Positions 1 through 8,460 of a DNA stretch of 64,000 nucleotides are shown in pieces. The notes beneath the pieces are model-generated. The model was not told the origin of the DNA and searched no databases. It saw only the letters and a program-made list of their open reading frames with translations. The stretch lies in NCBI RefSeq assembly GCF_023100905.1, contig NZ_CP064686.1:2418001-2482000 (forward strand), given 5' to 3'. The position numbers were made by a program, and so were the translations under genes. This DNA is from Bradyrhizobium sp. 4 (GTDB taxonomy: Bacteria > Pseudomonadota > Alphaproteobacteria > Rhizobiales > Xanthobacteraceae). Each line of letters opens with the position of its first letter. Within the stretch, counting starts at the first letter, position 1.

Positions 1-11
1 CTATTCTCTCC

Positions 12-1361
12 TCAGTGATTGACACGACGCAATACGTTGTCGACGGCGGTGCCGAGCTTGTCGACGATCAGGTCGATCTCCTCCGGCGAAGCGATATAGG
101 GCGGCGCCAGCAGTACGTGGTCGCCACGGACGCCGTCCACGGTGCCGCCTCCGGGATAGCAGCCGAGACCGTTGGCGAAGGCCTCCGCCTTGATCTTCTG
201 GTTCAGCTTCAGCGCGGGATCGAACGAGGTCCGGCTGGCGCGATCGGCGACGAGTTCGATCGCCCAGAACAGGCCGCGGCCCCTGATATCGCCGACATGA
301 CGGTGATTGCCGAATCGCTCGATGAGCCGCTGCTCGAGCTGCTTGCCGCGCTCCTTGACCCGGTCGAGCAGGCCGTCCTCGCGGATCACGTCCTGCACCG
401 CGAGCGCAGCAGCGCAAGCGAGGGGATGCGCGAGATAAGTGTGGCCGTGCAGGAAGGCGCCCGAACCTGAGCGGACTGTGTCGATGATCCTGCCACTGGC
501 CAGCATCGCGCCGATCGGCTGGTAGCCGCCGCCGAGACCCTTGGCGATCGCCTGGATGTCGGGCGCCACGCCTTCCTGCTCCCAGGCGTGCGTGGTGCCT
601 GTGCGGCCCATGCCGCTCATGACCTCGTCGAGAATGAGCAGCGCGCCGTGGCGGTCGCAGATCTCGCGCACCGCCTTGAAGTAGCCGTCCGGCGCCGTCA
701 CGGCACCTGCGGTGGCGCCGACGACGGGCTCTGCGAGGAACGCCGCGACCGTATTGGGACCGAGGCGCTGAAACTCGGCTTCGAGTTCGGCCGCGAGCCG
801 GGCGACGAATTGCGCGTCGGATTCGCTCTCGTGCTTCTCGTGATAGGCGAAGGCCGGGGTCACATGGCTGAAGGCGTCGGAGAGCAGCGGCGCGTAGGGC
901 GCGCGGCGCCAGGCATTGCCGCCCGCCGCGAGCGCGCCGAGCGTATTGCCGTGATAGCTCTGCCGCCGCGCGATGAAGTGTTGCCGCTCCGGCTCGCCGC
1001 GCTCGATGAAAAATTGCCGCGCGAGCTTGATGCTGGCTTCAACCGCTTCCGATCCGCCGCTGACGAAATAGGCGTAGGCGAGGCCGCCGGGCTCATGGCC
1101 GACCAGCCTCTCGGCCAGCGCCTCCGCCGGCTCGGACGAGAAGAACGCGGTATGGGCATAAGCGAGGGTCGAAGCCTGCTTCGTGATCGCTGCGATCACG
1201 CGCGGATGCTGGTGGCCGAGACAGGAGACCGCAGCTCCGCCGGAGGCGTCGATGATGCGGCGCCCGTCCTCGGCAAAGAGATAGACGCCTTCGCCGCCGA
1301 TCGCCTTGGGCGGCGTTTCGCGCAGCGAGCGATGCAGCACGCGGCTGGTGCGAGCGACCAT
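12..1361 (-). CDS. Class III (omega-type) PLP aminotransferase
   Basis: The 449-residue protein is a full-length fold-type I, class III aminotransferase, the family that moves amino groups between omega-amino acids or amines and oxo acids with pyridoxal phosphate. Visible family marks are an SGGSEAVE phosphate-binding stretch near residue 101, the cofactor aspartate in LILDEV (D245) and the Schiff-base lysine in AIAKGLGGG (K274). Its start lies 3 bp after the stop of the RpiR-type regulator gene, so the two are almost certainly co-transcribed. A GGAGAG stretch directly after its stop suggests a further operon member outside the window. The substrate cannot be read from sequence; the linked amino acid permeases make an amino acid or amine derivative likely. 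Confidence 0.9.
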   Translation of the reverse strand: MVARTSRVLHRSLRETPPKAIGGEGVYLFAEDGRRIIDASGGAAVSCLGHQHPRVIAAITKQASTLAYAHTAFFSSEPAEALAERLVGHEPGGLAYAYFVSGGSEAVEASIKLARQFFIERGEPERQHFIARRQSYHGNTLGALAAGGNAWRRAPYAPLLSDAFSHVTPAFAYHEKHESESDAQFVARLAAELEAEFQRLGPNTVAAFLAEPVVGATAGAVTAPDGYFKAVREICDRHGALLILDEVMSGMGRTGTTHAWEQEGVAPDIQAIAKGLGGGYQPIGAMLASGRIIDTVRSGSGAFLHGHTYLAHPLACAAALAVQDVIREDGLLDRVKERGKQLEQRLIERFGNHRHVGDIRGRGLFWAIELVADRASRTSFDPALKLNQKIKAEAFANGLGCYPGGGTVDGVRGDHVLLAPPYIASPEEIDLIVDKLGTAVDNVLRRVNH

Positions 1362-1364
1362 GGG

Positions 1365-2237
1365 TCAACCTTTCTCTGAAACGTAAGTTGAGGCCGCGGC
1401 CAGCCGCGCCTCGGTATTCTCCAGGCGCTTCTTCGCGGCCGTGCCGCCGAGCGAAAACGTCACGGCGGCGAGCGATTGCGCGATCGCAATGGCGCCGGTG
1501 AGGCTGGGGAAAAAGCCGGGAGAGGAGGCCGCCTCGAACAGCAGCACGTGGTCGGCGCCTTCGGCCATTGGCGCCGAAGGGCTATCGGCGATCGCGATCA
1601 GGGTGGCGCCGGCACGATAGGCGGCCTGCGCCACCCGGACGCTCGCATGGGTGTAGGGCATGAAGCCGATGACGATGACGGCTTCGCCGGGCCGGAACGC
1701 GCCGAGGTCGAGATCGTCGGGGCCGGACGCGCCGACGAGTTGCACCTGTTCGGGGCGAAACAGCCGGAGCTCGTAGTTGAGCAGTTCCGCGACGCTGCGG
1801 CAGCTTCGGTAGCCGGTGATCCAGACCCGCTTGGCATCGTGGAGCGCGCGTGCCGCCTCCGCAATCGGCTGGGCCGGGATGCGCGGAAGGCCGGCGGCCT
1901 CGGCTTCCAGCTTGTCGGTGACGAGCGCGACATCGGCATTCGGGCCGTGGCGGCGGCTCCTGGCGCGGCCGGAGAAGGGCGCTGTCTGCGAGGGCCGTCG
2001 CGCCTCCGTCAGTGCCGCGCGCAATTCGTCCCAGCCCGAATAGCCGATCGCCTTGGCAAGCCGCGTGAAGGCGGCGGGATCGGCGCCGGCAACCGCTGCT
2101 AGATCGCGCATCGAACGCGTGGTGGCGTCGTAATCGTTGGCCGCGACGAAACGCCCGACCTCCTGCAACCGCATCGGAAGCGATGGCAATGCAATGCGCA
2201 GTTCGCTCAGCGGCGAGGATTTGGCGGGCTCGGCCAT
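1365..2237 (-). CDS. RpiR/MurR-family transcriptional regulator (HTH + SIS)
   Basis: This 290-residue cytoplasmic protein has an N-terminal RpiR helix-turn-helix (about residues 10-85, with RSMRDLAAVAGADPAAFTRL) and a C-terminal SIS sugar-isomerase-like effector domain (about 115-255, beginning near VWITGYRSCRSVAELL). RpiR proteins sense small, often phosphorylated, metabolites. It is first in a leftward pair with the aminotransferase and diverges from the permease genes. A perfect inverted repeat sits in the shared gap, so it probably controls both directions. The ligand is unknown. Confidence 0.88.
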   Translation of the reverse strand: MAEPAKSSPLSELRIALPSLPMRLQEVGRFVAANDYDATTRSMRDLAAVAGADPAAFTRLAKAIGYSGWDELRAALTEARRPSQTAPFSGRARSRRHGPNADVALVTDKLEAEAAGLPRIPAQPIAEAARALHDAKRVWITGYRSCRSVAELLNYELRLFRPEQVQLVGASGPDDLDLGAFRPGEAVIVIGFMPYTHASVRVAQAAYRAGATLIAIADSPSAPMAEGADHVLLFEAASSPGFFPSLTGAIAIAQSLAAVTFSLGGTAAKKRLENTEARLAAASTYVSEKG

Positions 2238-2245
2238 GAAACATT

Positions 2246-2274
2246 TGTTGCACGAAGTAGAGTTTGGTGCAACA
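2246..2274. promoter_or_regulatory. Inverted repeat, candidate RpiR operator
   Basis: TGTTGCAC (2246-2253) and GTGCAACA (2267-2274) are perfect 8-bp arms with 13 bp between them. They lie in the divergent gap between the regulator start (2237) and the permease start (2324), where an operator controlling both transcripts would be expected. Assignment to this RpiR protein is inferred from position. Confidence 0.5.
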
Positions 2275-2323
2275 GTTGACGTACGCTGCCGGAAATCGCC
2301 GTTTTGAGAAGGATTTTTGTGCT

Positions 2324-3511
2324 GTGACGTCAGACGCTCCGAGACCGCCGCCGCGCCGTCGCTTCTTCGGCGCTTTCGGACAACGCGAGCTGAAAGGCCT
2401 GTTCTGGCAGGCCCTGGTGGTGGGGATCGCAGTCGCGGTCATCGCCTTCCTCTGGTCCAACACGGTCACCAATCTCTCCGCGCGCCGCATCACGACCGGT
2501 TTTGCCTTCCTGGGCCGAGAGGCCGGCATGCCCATCGCCGACAGCCTGCTCGCCTATAATCCGAGAGACTCATATCTCTGGGCCTTCGTCGTCGGCATCG
2601 CCAACACCCTGCGCGTCGCCGTGATCGGAATCGTGCTTGCAACCATCCTGGGCACGGTAATCGGCATCTCGCGGCTGTCGGCCAACTGGCTGCTGTCGCG
2701 GCTCGCCGCGGTGTATGTCGAAACGCTCCGCGACATCCCGCTGCTGCTCCAGCTCCTGTTCTGGTACGTGCTGATGCAAGCGCTGCCGGCGGCGCGCGCG
2801 GCATGGCGGCCGATCGAGGGCGTGTTCCTGTCTAATCGCGGGCTGATCCTGCCGGCGATTCCGATCGGGACGCCGCAGCTTTGGGTGCTCGGCACGGCAG
2901 TGCTCGGGCTTGTGGTGTTCTATGTCATCCAGCGGCGGCTCATCGCGCAGCAAATGCGCGACGGCAAGCCGCGGCCGGCCTGGCCATTTGGACTCGGGTT
3001 GCTCGTTGGGCTGCCTGCGGCGGTGTCCGTGCTGCTCGGCGTGCCCTGGACGATCGAATGGCCTGGGTTGCGCGGCTTCAACTTCGTCGGCGGGCTGACG
3101 CTCGCGCCGGAATATTTCGCGCTGCTGATCGCGCTCGTCACCTACACCTCGGCCTTCATCGCCGAGATCGTGCGCAGCGGCATCCAGTCGGTGCCGCGCG
3201 GCCAGTGGGATGCCGCCAATGCGCTCGGACTGCGCCGCAGCTTCATGCTGCGGCAGATCATCCTGCCACAGGCGCTACGCGTGATCGTGCCGCCAATGAC
3301 GAGCCAATACCTCAACCTGACCAAGAACTCTTCGCTCGCGGTGGCGATCGGATATCAGGACGTGGTCTCGATCGCCAACACGACGTTGAACCAGACCGGT
3401 CAGGCGATCGAGGCCATTGCCTTGATCATGGCGGTGTTTCTGACCATCAGCCTCGGCATCAGCTTTTTCATGAACTGGTACAATTCGCGCATCGCGCTGG
3501 TGGAGCGCTGA
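2324..3511 (+). CDS. Polar amino acid ABC transporter permease, AapQ-like
   Basis: This is an inner-membrane permease of the His/Glu/Gln/Arg family, about 395 residues, the long form seen in AapQ/BztB with an extra periplasmic segment between the first membrane spans. The EAA-loop region is visible as QWDAANALGLRRSFMLRQII, followed by LPQALRVIVPP. I place the start at the GTG at 2324, which has GAGAAGGA 11 bp upstream. A longer in-frame reading from a TTG at 2264 would run through the inverted repeat in the gap. AapM-like follows after 2 bp. No substrate-binding protein or ATPase gene accompanies the pair, unlike the usual aapJQMP order. Confidence 0.88.
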   Translation: MTSDAPRPPPRRRFFGAFGQRELKGLFWQALVVGIAVAVIAFLWSNTVTNLSARRITTGFAFLGREAGMPIADSLLAYNPRDSYLWAFVVGIANTLRVAVIGIVLATILGTVIGISRLSANWLLSRLAAVYVETLRDIPLLLQLLFWYVLMQALPAARAAWRPIEGVFLSNRGLILPAIPIGTPQLWVLGTAVLGLVVFYVIQRRLIAQQMRDGKPRPAWPFGLGLLVGLPAAVSVLLGVPWTIEWPGLRGFNFVGGLTLAPEYFALLIALVTYTSAFIAEIVRSGIQSVPRGQWDAANALGLRRSFMLRQIILPQALRVIVPPMTSQYLNLTKNSSLAVAIGYQDVVSIANTTLNQTGQAIEAIALIMAVFLTISLGISFFMNWYNSRIALVER

Positions 3512-3513
3512 CC

Positions 3514-4617
3514 ATGACGGCGATCGCCGACATTCCAGAAGCACCGCGCACCGCCCGCCCGCAAATTGGCAATCCGGTGCTGCGCTGGCTGCGCACCAAT
3601 TTGTTCTCGTCGATCCCCAACGGCATCCTTTCCGTCGTGTTGCTGGCGGTGCTCGCAAAGACCATCTTCAGCTTCGCGCAATGGGGCATCGCCAATGCGG
3701 TCTGGCTCACCCCCGCGAACGATTCCAGCGCCTGCCGCGCGGTACGCGGCGTCGGTGCATGCTGGGCGATCATCCCCGAAAAATACCGCTTCATCCTGTT
3801 CGGCACCTATCCGTTCGACGAGCAATGGCGGCCGGCGCTGGCGGTACTGCTGTTCATCGCCCTGTTCTATCTCTCCACCCGCCGCGCCTTATGGCGGCGC
3901 GAGCTGGCCTATCTCTGGATCGCTGCTCTCGCGCTGATCAGCCTATTGATGTGGGGCGGCATACTCGGCTTGACATTCGTCTCGCAGGACCGGTGGGGCG
4001 GCTTGCCCGTGACGCTGATCCTGGCGACCTTTGGTCTGGCTTTCGGCTTCCCGCTCGGCATCCTGGTCGCACTCGGCCGGCGCTCAAAACTGCCGGCGAT
4101 CCGCTCGCTCAGCGTGCTCTATGTCGAACTGATCCGCGGCGTGCCGCTGGTCAGTCTGCTGTTCATGGCCAGCGTGATGTTTCCGCTGTTCATGCCGAAC
4201 GGATTCAACATCGACAAGCTCCTGCGCGCGCAGGTCGCGATCATCCTGTTCGCGGGTGCCTATCTTGCCGAAGTCATTCGCGGCGGCCTCCAGGCCGTGG
4301 CGCGCGGGCAATACGAGGCCGCCGACGCGCTCGGCCTGTCCTACTGGCGCAAGAACCGGCTGATCGTCCTGCCGCAGGCGATCCGCCACGTCATCCCGCC
4401 GGCGGTCAACACCTTCATCGCCTTCTTCAAGGACACCAGCCTCGTCCTGATCATCGGTATCTTCGACTTGCTGACAACGGCCAAGACCGCGATCATCGAT
4501 CCGGCGTGGCAGCAATTCTCCGTCGAGGTCTACATCTTCGTCGCCGGGATCTATTTTGTCTTCTGCTTCGCGATGTCGCGGTATAGCCGCAGCCTGGAGG
4601 CGACGAGCGGAAGGTGA
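3514..4617 (+). CDS. Polar amino acid ABC transporter permease, AapM-like
   Basis: The 367-residue inner-membrane protein is the partner permease of the preceding gene. It has an N-terminal hydrophobic span after about residue 30, a central block of membrane helices, and the EAA loop GQYEAADALGLSYWRKNRLI leading into LPQAIRHVIPPAVN. AapQ/AapM-type proteins form the heterodimeric channel for L-amino acids. Its ATG follows the upstream stop by 2 bp, so translation is coupled. The gene ends against a hairpin repeat shared with the convergent amidase gene. Specificity depends on a binding protein not present here. Confidence 0.88.
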   Translation: MTAIADIPEAPRTARPQIGNPVLRWLRTNLFSSIPNGILSVVLLAVLAKTIFSFAQWGIANAVWLTPANDSSACRAVRGVGACWAIIPEKYRFILFGTYPFDEQWRPALAVLLFIALFYLSTRRALWRRELAYLWIAALALISLLMWGGILGLTFVSQDRWGGLPVTLILATFGLAFGFPLGILVALGRRSKLPAIRSLSVLYVELIRGVPLVSLLFMASVMFPLFMPNGFNIDKLLRAQVAIILFAGAYLAEVIRGGLQAVARGQYEAADALGLSYWRKNRLIVLPQAIRHVIPPAVNTFIAFFKDTSLVLIIGIFDLLTTAKTAIIDPAWQQFSVEVYIFVAGIYFVFCFAMSRYSRSLEATSGR

Positions 4618-4621
4618 CTAT

Positions 4622-4686
4622 TTCTCTTGTCCCGGCTCTGCAGCACACCGCTGAAGAAGCGCTGCGCCGCGTCCGGGACACGAGAG
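4622..4686. repeat. Palindromic intergenic repeat (GTCCCGG type)
   Basis: Imperfect arms around CTCTTGTCCCGG (4624-4635) and CCGGGACACGAGAG (4673-4686) fill the convergent gap between the AapM-like gene and the amidase. As RNA this would fold into a long hairpin from either strand, so it can act as a two-way transcription stop. Confidence 0.6.
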
Positions 4687-4687
4687 G

Positions 4688-6106
4688 CTAGTTCTTCACG
4701 CGCGGATCAATCGGCGTCGTGCCGCGCACGCCCAAAATATCCTCCAGCACCTTGGCGCCGGCGATCACATGCGCATCCGCGCGCGGAGCCCCGACGACCT
4801 GCAGGCCGACCGGAAGTCCCGATGCGGTGAAGCCGCACGGCAGCGACAGCGCGGGACAGCAGGCGAGCGTGATCGCATAGACGATGCCGAGCCACTCGAC
4901 GTAATTGTCGAACTTCTTGCCGGCGCATTCGGCGACATAGCGATGCTCGATCGGGAAGGGCGGCACGATCGTGGTCGGTACCAGCAGCAGATCGTAGCTC
5001 TTGAAGAACTCGACCGCACGTGCGGTCATGCCGACGCGCTGCGCCTCGGCGCGTTCGAGCTGCTCGATCGTGAGCTTGAGGCCTTCCTCGATGTTCCAGA
5101 TCACTTCGGGCTTGAGCAGGTCGCGCTTGGTGCGCAACAGATTGGCCTTGCTGATCGCAAAATCGAAGGCGCGCAACGTATGGAAGCACTCGTGCGCATC
5201 GCGCCAGTCCGGGTGCGCCTCCTCGACGATGGCGCCGGCTTCGGCAAAGCGTTCAGCCGCCTTGCGTGTGATCGCTTTGACTTCGGGATCGACCGGCGTA
5301 ATGCCGAGATCGGGCGAGTAGGCGATGCGCTTCGGTTTCTTGCCTGATTGTGCCGCTGACAGGAATGAGGTCGCAGGCGCGGGAAGCGACAATGGATCGG
5401 CTGCATAGTCGCCACTCATGGCATCGAGCAGCAGCGCGAGATCTTCGACGTTGCGTGCCATCGGACCGACGACGCCGAGGTTACGATCGATGGCTGATTT
5501 TGGAGTATGTGCGACCCGGCCGATGCTCGGCCGCATGCCCACGACGCCGCAGAAAGCTGCCGGGCTGCGCAGACTGCCGCCCATGTCGGAGCCTTGCGCG
5601 ACCCAGGCCATGCCGGTGGCGAGCGCAACGGCCGCGCCGCCTGACGAGCCGGCTGCCGACTTGGACGTATCCCACGGATTGAGAGTTGCGCCGAACACCT
5701 CGTTGAAGGTGTTGGCGCCCGCGCCGAATTCCGGCGTGTTCGACTTGGCATAGATGACGGCGCCGTTGGCCTCGAGATTTTCGACCAGGATGTCGGACGT
5801 CGCCGGGATGTTGTCCTTGAAGATCGGCGAGCCCTGGGTGTTCAGCACGCCAGCAACGTCGGTCAGGTCCTTGATCGGCACCGGCAGGCCTGCTAGCAGC
5901 CCGCGCGCACCGGCCGGCTTCCGCATCAGCGCCTTTGCGCTATCCCGCGCGCGATCGAAGCACAGCGTCGGCAACGCGTTGACCTTGCCATCGACTTGAC
6001 CGATGCGCTTCTCCAGCACATCCAAGAGCTCCAGCGGCGAGACGTCGCCGGACCGCAGCTTGTCGACGACGGTGCACGCGGTTTCGCGGATCAGGTCCTG
6101 AGACAA
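4688..6106 (-). CDS. Amidase (amidase signature family)
   Basis: This 472-residue protein hydrolyses a carboxamide with the Ser-cisSer-Lys triad of the amidase signature family. The lysine lies in VPIKDLTDVAG, the Gly/Ser-rich core begins GSSGGAAVALATG, and the nucleophile region reads GSDMGGSLRSPAAF. Length is normal for the family. The start is a TTG at 6104-6106 with AGGAGTAG just upstream on the minus strand; no in-frame ATG precedes it. It stands alone between repeats, so context gives little about substrate. A GatA role is unlikely because no gatB or gatC is nearby. Confidence 0.9.
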   Translation of the reverse strand: MSQDLIRETACTVVDKLRSGDVSPLELLDVLEKRIGQVDGKVNALPTLCFDRARDSAKALMRKPAGARGLLAGLPVPIKDLTDVAGVLNTQGSPIFKDNIPATSDILVENLEANGAVIYAKSNTPEFGAGANTFNEVFGATLNPWDTSKSAAGSSGGAAVALATGMAWVAQGSDMGGSLRSPAAFCGVVGMRPSIGRVAHTPKSAIDRNLGVVGPMARNVEDLALLLDAMSGDYAADPLSLPAPATSFLSAAQSGKKPKRIAYSPDLGITPVDPEVKAITRKAAERFAEAGAIVEEAHPDWRDAHECFHTLRAFDFAISKANLLRTKRDLLKPEVIWNIEEGLKLTIEQLERAEAQRVGMTARAVEFFKSYDLLLVPTTIVPPFPIEHRYVAECAGKKFDNYVEWLGIVYAITLACCPALSLPCGFTASGLPVGLQVVGAPRADAHVIAGAKVLEDILGVRGTTPIDPRVKN

Positions 6107-6137
6107 TTATTCTACTCCTGTGCTTGTTCTAGGCTCC

Positions 6138-6252
6138 GTCATTGCGAGGAACGAAACGACGAAGAATCCAGACTTTTACCGCAGATACATTTCTGGATTG
6201 CATCCGCCTTCGTTAAAGCTTCGGCGGACAAGTCGCTTCGCTCGCAATGACG
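6138..6252. repeat. Palindromic intergenic repeat (CATTGCGAG type)
   Basis: The unit begins with GTCATTGCGAGGAACGAA and ends with CGCTTCGCTCGCAATGACG, in inverted orientation, with an internal TTTCTGGATTGC segment. The same family recurs at 32331-32410 and 42280-42420. It lies between two leftward genes, the SDR upstream and the amidase downstream. Confidence 0.7.
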
Positions 6253-6261
6253 TGGACAGAC

Positions 6262-7038
6262 TTAACCCCATCCCGCGCTGATGCCGCCGTCCACCGTGTA
6301 AATCACGCCGGACGTGTAGCCCGCGCGATCCGACGCCAGGAACGCCATAAGATCTCCGATCTCGCGCGCATGCGCAGGCCTGCCTAAAGGCAAGCTCTTC
6401 TGGAACTCCCTGTAGCGGCTTTCGTCGCCGAACTGGTGCTTTGCCCGGGTCTTCAGCAAGGTGACGTGACGGTCGGTGCCCACAGGACCGGGATTGATTC
6501 CGACGACGCGAATGTTGTCGGCGAGGCTCTTGCCCCCGAGCGCGCGAGTGAAGGCCATCAGCGCGGCATTGCCGGCGCTGCCGCAAATGTAGTTGGCGTC
6601 GAACTTCTCGCCGGCCGCGCCGATATCGTTGACGATCACGCCGCCGCCCTTCGCCTTCATCTGCGCATAGATCATGCGCGTGAGGTTGATGTAGCCGAAC
6701 ACTTTCAATTCCCAGGCGTGGCGCCAGGTCGCCTCGTCGATCTTGTCGATGGAGCCGCCGGGAATGTCGCCGGCATTGTTGACGAGGACGTCGATGTCGG
6801 CGGCTTCCTTGGCGAGCCGCGTCAAATCCTCGCTCTTGCGCAAATCGACGATGCTCGTGGCGGCATCGATCTGGTGCGCCGAGCGCAAGCGCTCGGCCAG
6901 AGCCTTGAGCTGATCGCCGTTGCGGGCGGCGAGGAGGAGATGGCAGCCTTCCTCGGCAAAGGCCTCGGCGGCAGCTGCGCCGATGCCCTTGGACGCGCCC
7001 GTGATCAGGACGCGCTTGCCACGCAGATGCAGATCCAT
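6262..7038 (-). CDS. Short-chain dehydrogenase-fold protein with altered active site
   Basis: The 258-residue protein has an intact Rossmann fold: the cofactor motif TGASKGIG at residues 13-20, NNAG at 87-90 and the late PG motif in INPGPVGTD. The catalytic region is unusual. After Tyr150 the expected Tyr-x-x-x-Lys reads Y-I-C-G-S, so Ser154 replaces lysine, and the usual catalytic serine region (NISS) reads NDIG. It may therefore bind NAD(P) but reduce poorly, or use another mechanism. It diverges from the tartrate/malate-type dehydrogenase gene over a gap with a clear palindrome. The substrate is unknown. Confidence 0.85.
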   Translation of the reverse strand: MDLHLRGKRVLITGASKGIGAAAAEAFAEEGCHLLLAARNGDQLKALAERLRSAHQIDAATSIVDLRKSEDLTRLAKEAADIDVLVNNAGDIPGGSIDKIDEATWRHAWELKVFGYINLTRMIYAQMKAKGGGVIVNDIGAAGEKFDANYICGSAGNAALMAFTRALGGKSLADNIRVVGINPGPVGTDRHVTLLKTRAKHQFGDESRYREFQKSLPLGRPAHAREIGDLMAFLASDRAGYTSGVIYTVDGGISAGWG

Positions 7039-7102
7039 GGGAGTTACTCGCAGGAGAGGAACGGGAATAAAATCAGTAGGCGGTCGGCCGCGCCATGGTC
7101 AA

Positions 7103-7151
7103 CATTGCAGTGCAGCGTTGCACTGCCGCCGCGTTTGGTCCATTGCAGTGC
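7103..7151. promoter_or_regulatory. Operator-like palindrome plus repeated half-site
   Basis: GCAGTGCA (7107-7114) and TGCACTGC (7119-7126) form a perfect inverted repeat around GCGT. The 11-mer CATTGCAGTGC at 7103-7113 recurs at 7141-7151 in the same direction. The array lies in the 157-bp divergent gap between the SDR and the dehydrogenase gene, the expected place for a dimeric regulator's sites. No regulator gene is adjacent. Confidence 0.55.
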
Positions 7152-7195
7152 GGTCAAAAAGGCGGCGGCTGCCGGAGCAATCAAGGACGTTCTCG

Positions 7196-8269
7196 ATGAG
7201 CAAGAAACAATACCGGATCGCGGTCATTCCTGGCGACGGCATCGGCAAGGAAGTGATGCCCGAAGGTCTGCGCGTTCTGGAGACCGCGGCGAAGAAGCAC
7301 GGGGTGTCCCTTCATTTCGATCATTTCGACTTCTCGTCCTGGGACTATTACGAGAAGCACGGCCAGATGATGCCGGACGATTGGAAGGATAAGATCGGAA
7401 AGCACGATGCCATCTACTTCGGCGCGGTCGGCTGGCCGGCCAAGATTCCGGATCACGTCTCGCTTTGGGGTTCGCTGATCAAGTTCCGCCGTGAGTTCGA
7501 CCAATATGTGAATCTGCGCCCGGTGCGGCTGATGCCGGGCGTGCCGTCGCCGCTGGCCAACCGCAAGCCCGGCGACATCGATTTCTGGGTGGTGCGCGAG
7601 AACACCGAGGGCGAATATTCCTCCGTCGGCGGCCGCATGTTCCCGGACACCGACCGTGAGTTCGTGACGCAGCAGACGGTGATGACCCGCATCGGCGTCG
7701 ATCGCATCCTGAAGTTCGCGTTCGAGCTCGCGCAGTCGCGGCCGAAGAAGCACCTGACCTCAGCGACCAAGTCGAACGGCATCTCCATCACCATGCCCTA
7801 TTGGGACGAGCGCGTGGAGGCGATGGCGAAGAAGTATCCAAGTGTGAAGTGGGACAAGTACCACATCGACATCCTGACCGCGAACTTCGTGCTGCATCCG
7901 GATTGGTTCGACGTCGTGGTCGGCTCCAATTTGTTCGGCGACATCCTGTCCGACCTCGGCCCGGCCTGCACCGGCACCATCGGCATCGCGCCGTCGGGCA
8001 ACATCAACCCCGAGGGCAATTTCCCGTCGGTGTTCGAGCCGGTGCACGGCTCGGCGCCCGATATCGCGGGGCAGGGCATCGCCAATCCGATCGGCGCAAT
8101 CTGGTCCGGCGCGATGATGCTCGAACATCTCGGCGAAAAGGAAGCCGGCAAGTCGATCGTCGATGCGATCGAGCGCACGCTGGCGGAGCGCACGCTCCGC
8201 ACCAAGGATCTCGGCGGCAACGCCGACACCACGGCTTGCGGCAAGGCGGTTGCGGATATGGTGGATTAG
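7196..8269 (+). CDS. Tartrate/D-malate dehydrogenase-type beta-decarboxylating dehydrogenase
   Basis: The 357-residue protein belongs to the isocitrate/isopropylmalate dehydrogenase family, in the branch of tartrate dehydrogenase and D-malate dehydrogenase (TtuC/DmlA). These oxidise the 2-hydroxyl of tartrate or D-malate with NAD and a divalent metal, often with decarboxylation. Key stretches are VIPGDGIGKEV at the N-terminus, VVRENTEGEYSSVGG for the substrate loop, FGDILSDLG for metal binding and EPVHGSAPDIAGQGIANP for NAD binding. The ATG at 7196 is the first in frame after the promoter region. Tartrate, D-malate and 3-isopropylmalate activities cannot be told apart by eye; absence of leu genes nearby argues against LeuB. 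Confidence 0.85.
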   Translation: MSKKQYRIAVIPGDGIGKEVMPEGLRVLETAAKKHGVSLHFDHFDFSSWDYYEKHGQMMPDDWKDKIGKHDAIYFGAVGWPAKIPDHVSLWGSLIKFRREFDQYVNLRPVRLMPGVPSPLANRKPGDIDFWVVRENTEGEYSSVGGRMFPDTDREFVTQQTVMTRIGVDRILKFAFELAQSRPKKHLTSATKSNGISITMPYWDERVEAMAKKYPSVKWDKYHIDILTANFVLHPDWFDVVVGSNLFGDILSDLGPACTGTIGIAPSGNINPEGNFPSVFEPVHGSAPDIAGQGIANPIGAIWSGAMMLEHLGEKEAGKSIVDAIERTLAERTLRTKDLGGNADTTACGKAVADMVD

Positions 8270-8278
8270 AGCGCTGCT

Positions 8279-8443
8279 TTCCCCTCCCCCCTTGTGGGGG
8301 AGGGTGGCTTCGATGCGAAGCATCGAAGATGGGTGAGGGGTTGTCTCCGCGGAGACAGGCCTCTCAATTGTGCATTTCCCTTCGCGGACAGAACCCCTCA
8401 TCCGGCGCTTCGCGCCACCTTCTCCCACAAGGGGAGAAGGGAA
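8279..8443. repeat. Palindromic intergenic repeat (CCCTCCCCC type)
   Basis: A local hairpin of CCCTCCCCCCTTGTGGGGG AGGG type sits at the left end and an inverted counterpart, ACCTTCTCCCACAAGGGGAG, at the right, with inverted GGTGAGGGG/CCCCTCAT copies inside. It fills the convergent gap between the tartrate/malate-type dehydrogenase and the Ldh_2 gene and could fold as one long cruciform or RNA hairpin. Confidence 0.65.
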
Positions 8444-8460
8444 GAGCACCGTGCTCCGCC

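Noticed and set aside
2264..2323. Upstream TTG start for the AapQ-like permease
   Set aside because: It lies within the inverted repeat of the promoter gap; the GTG at 2324 has a good ribosome site.
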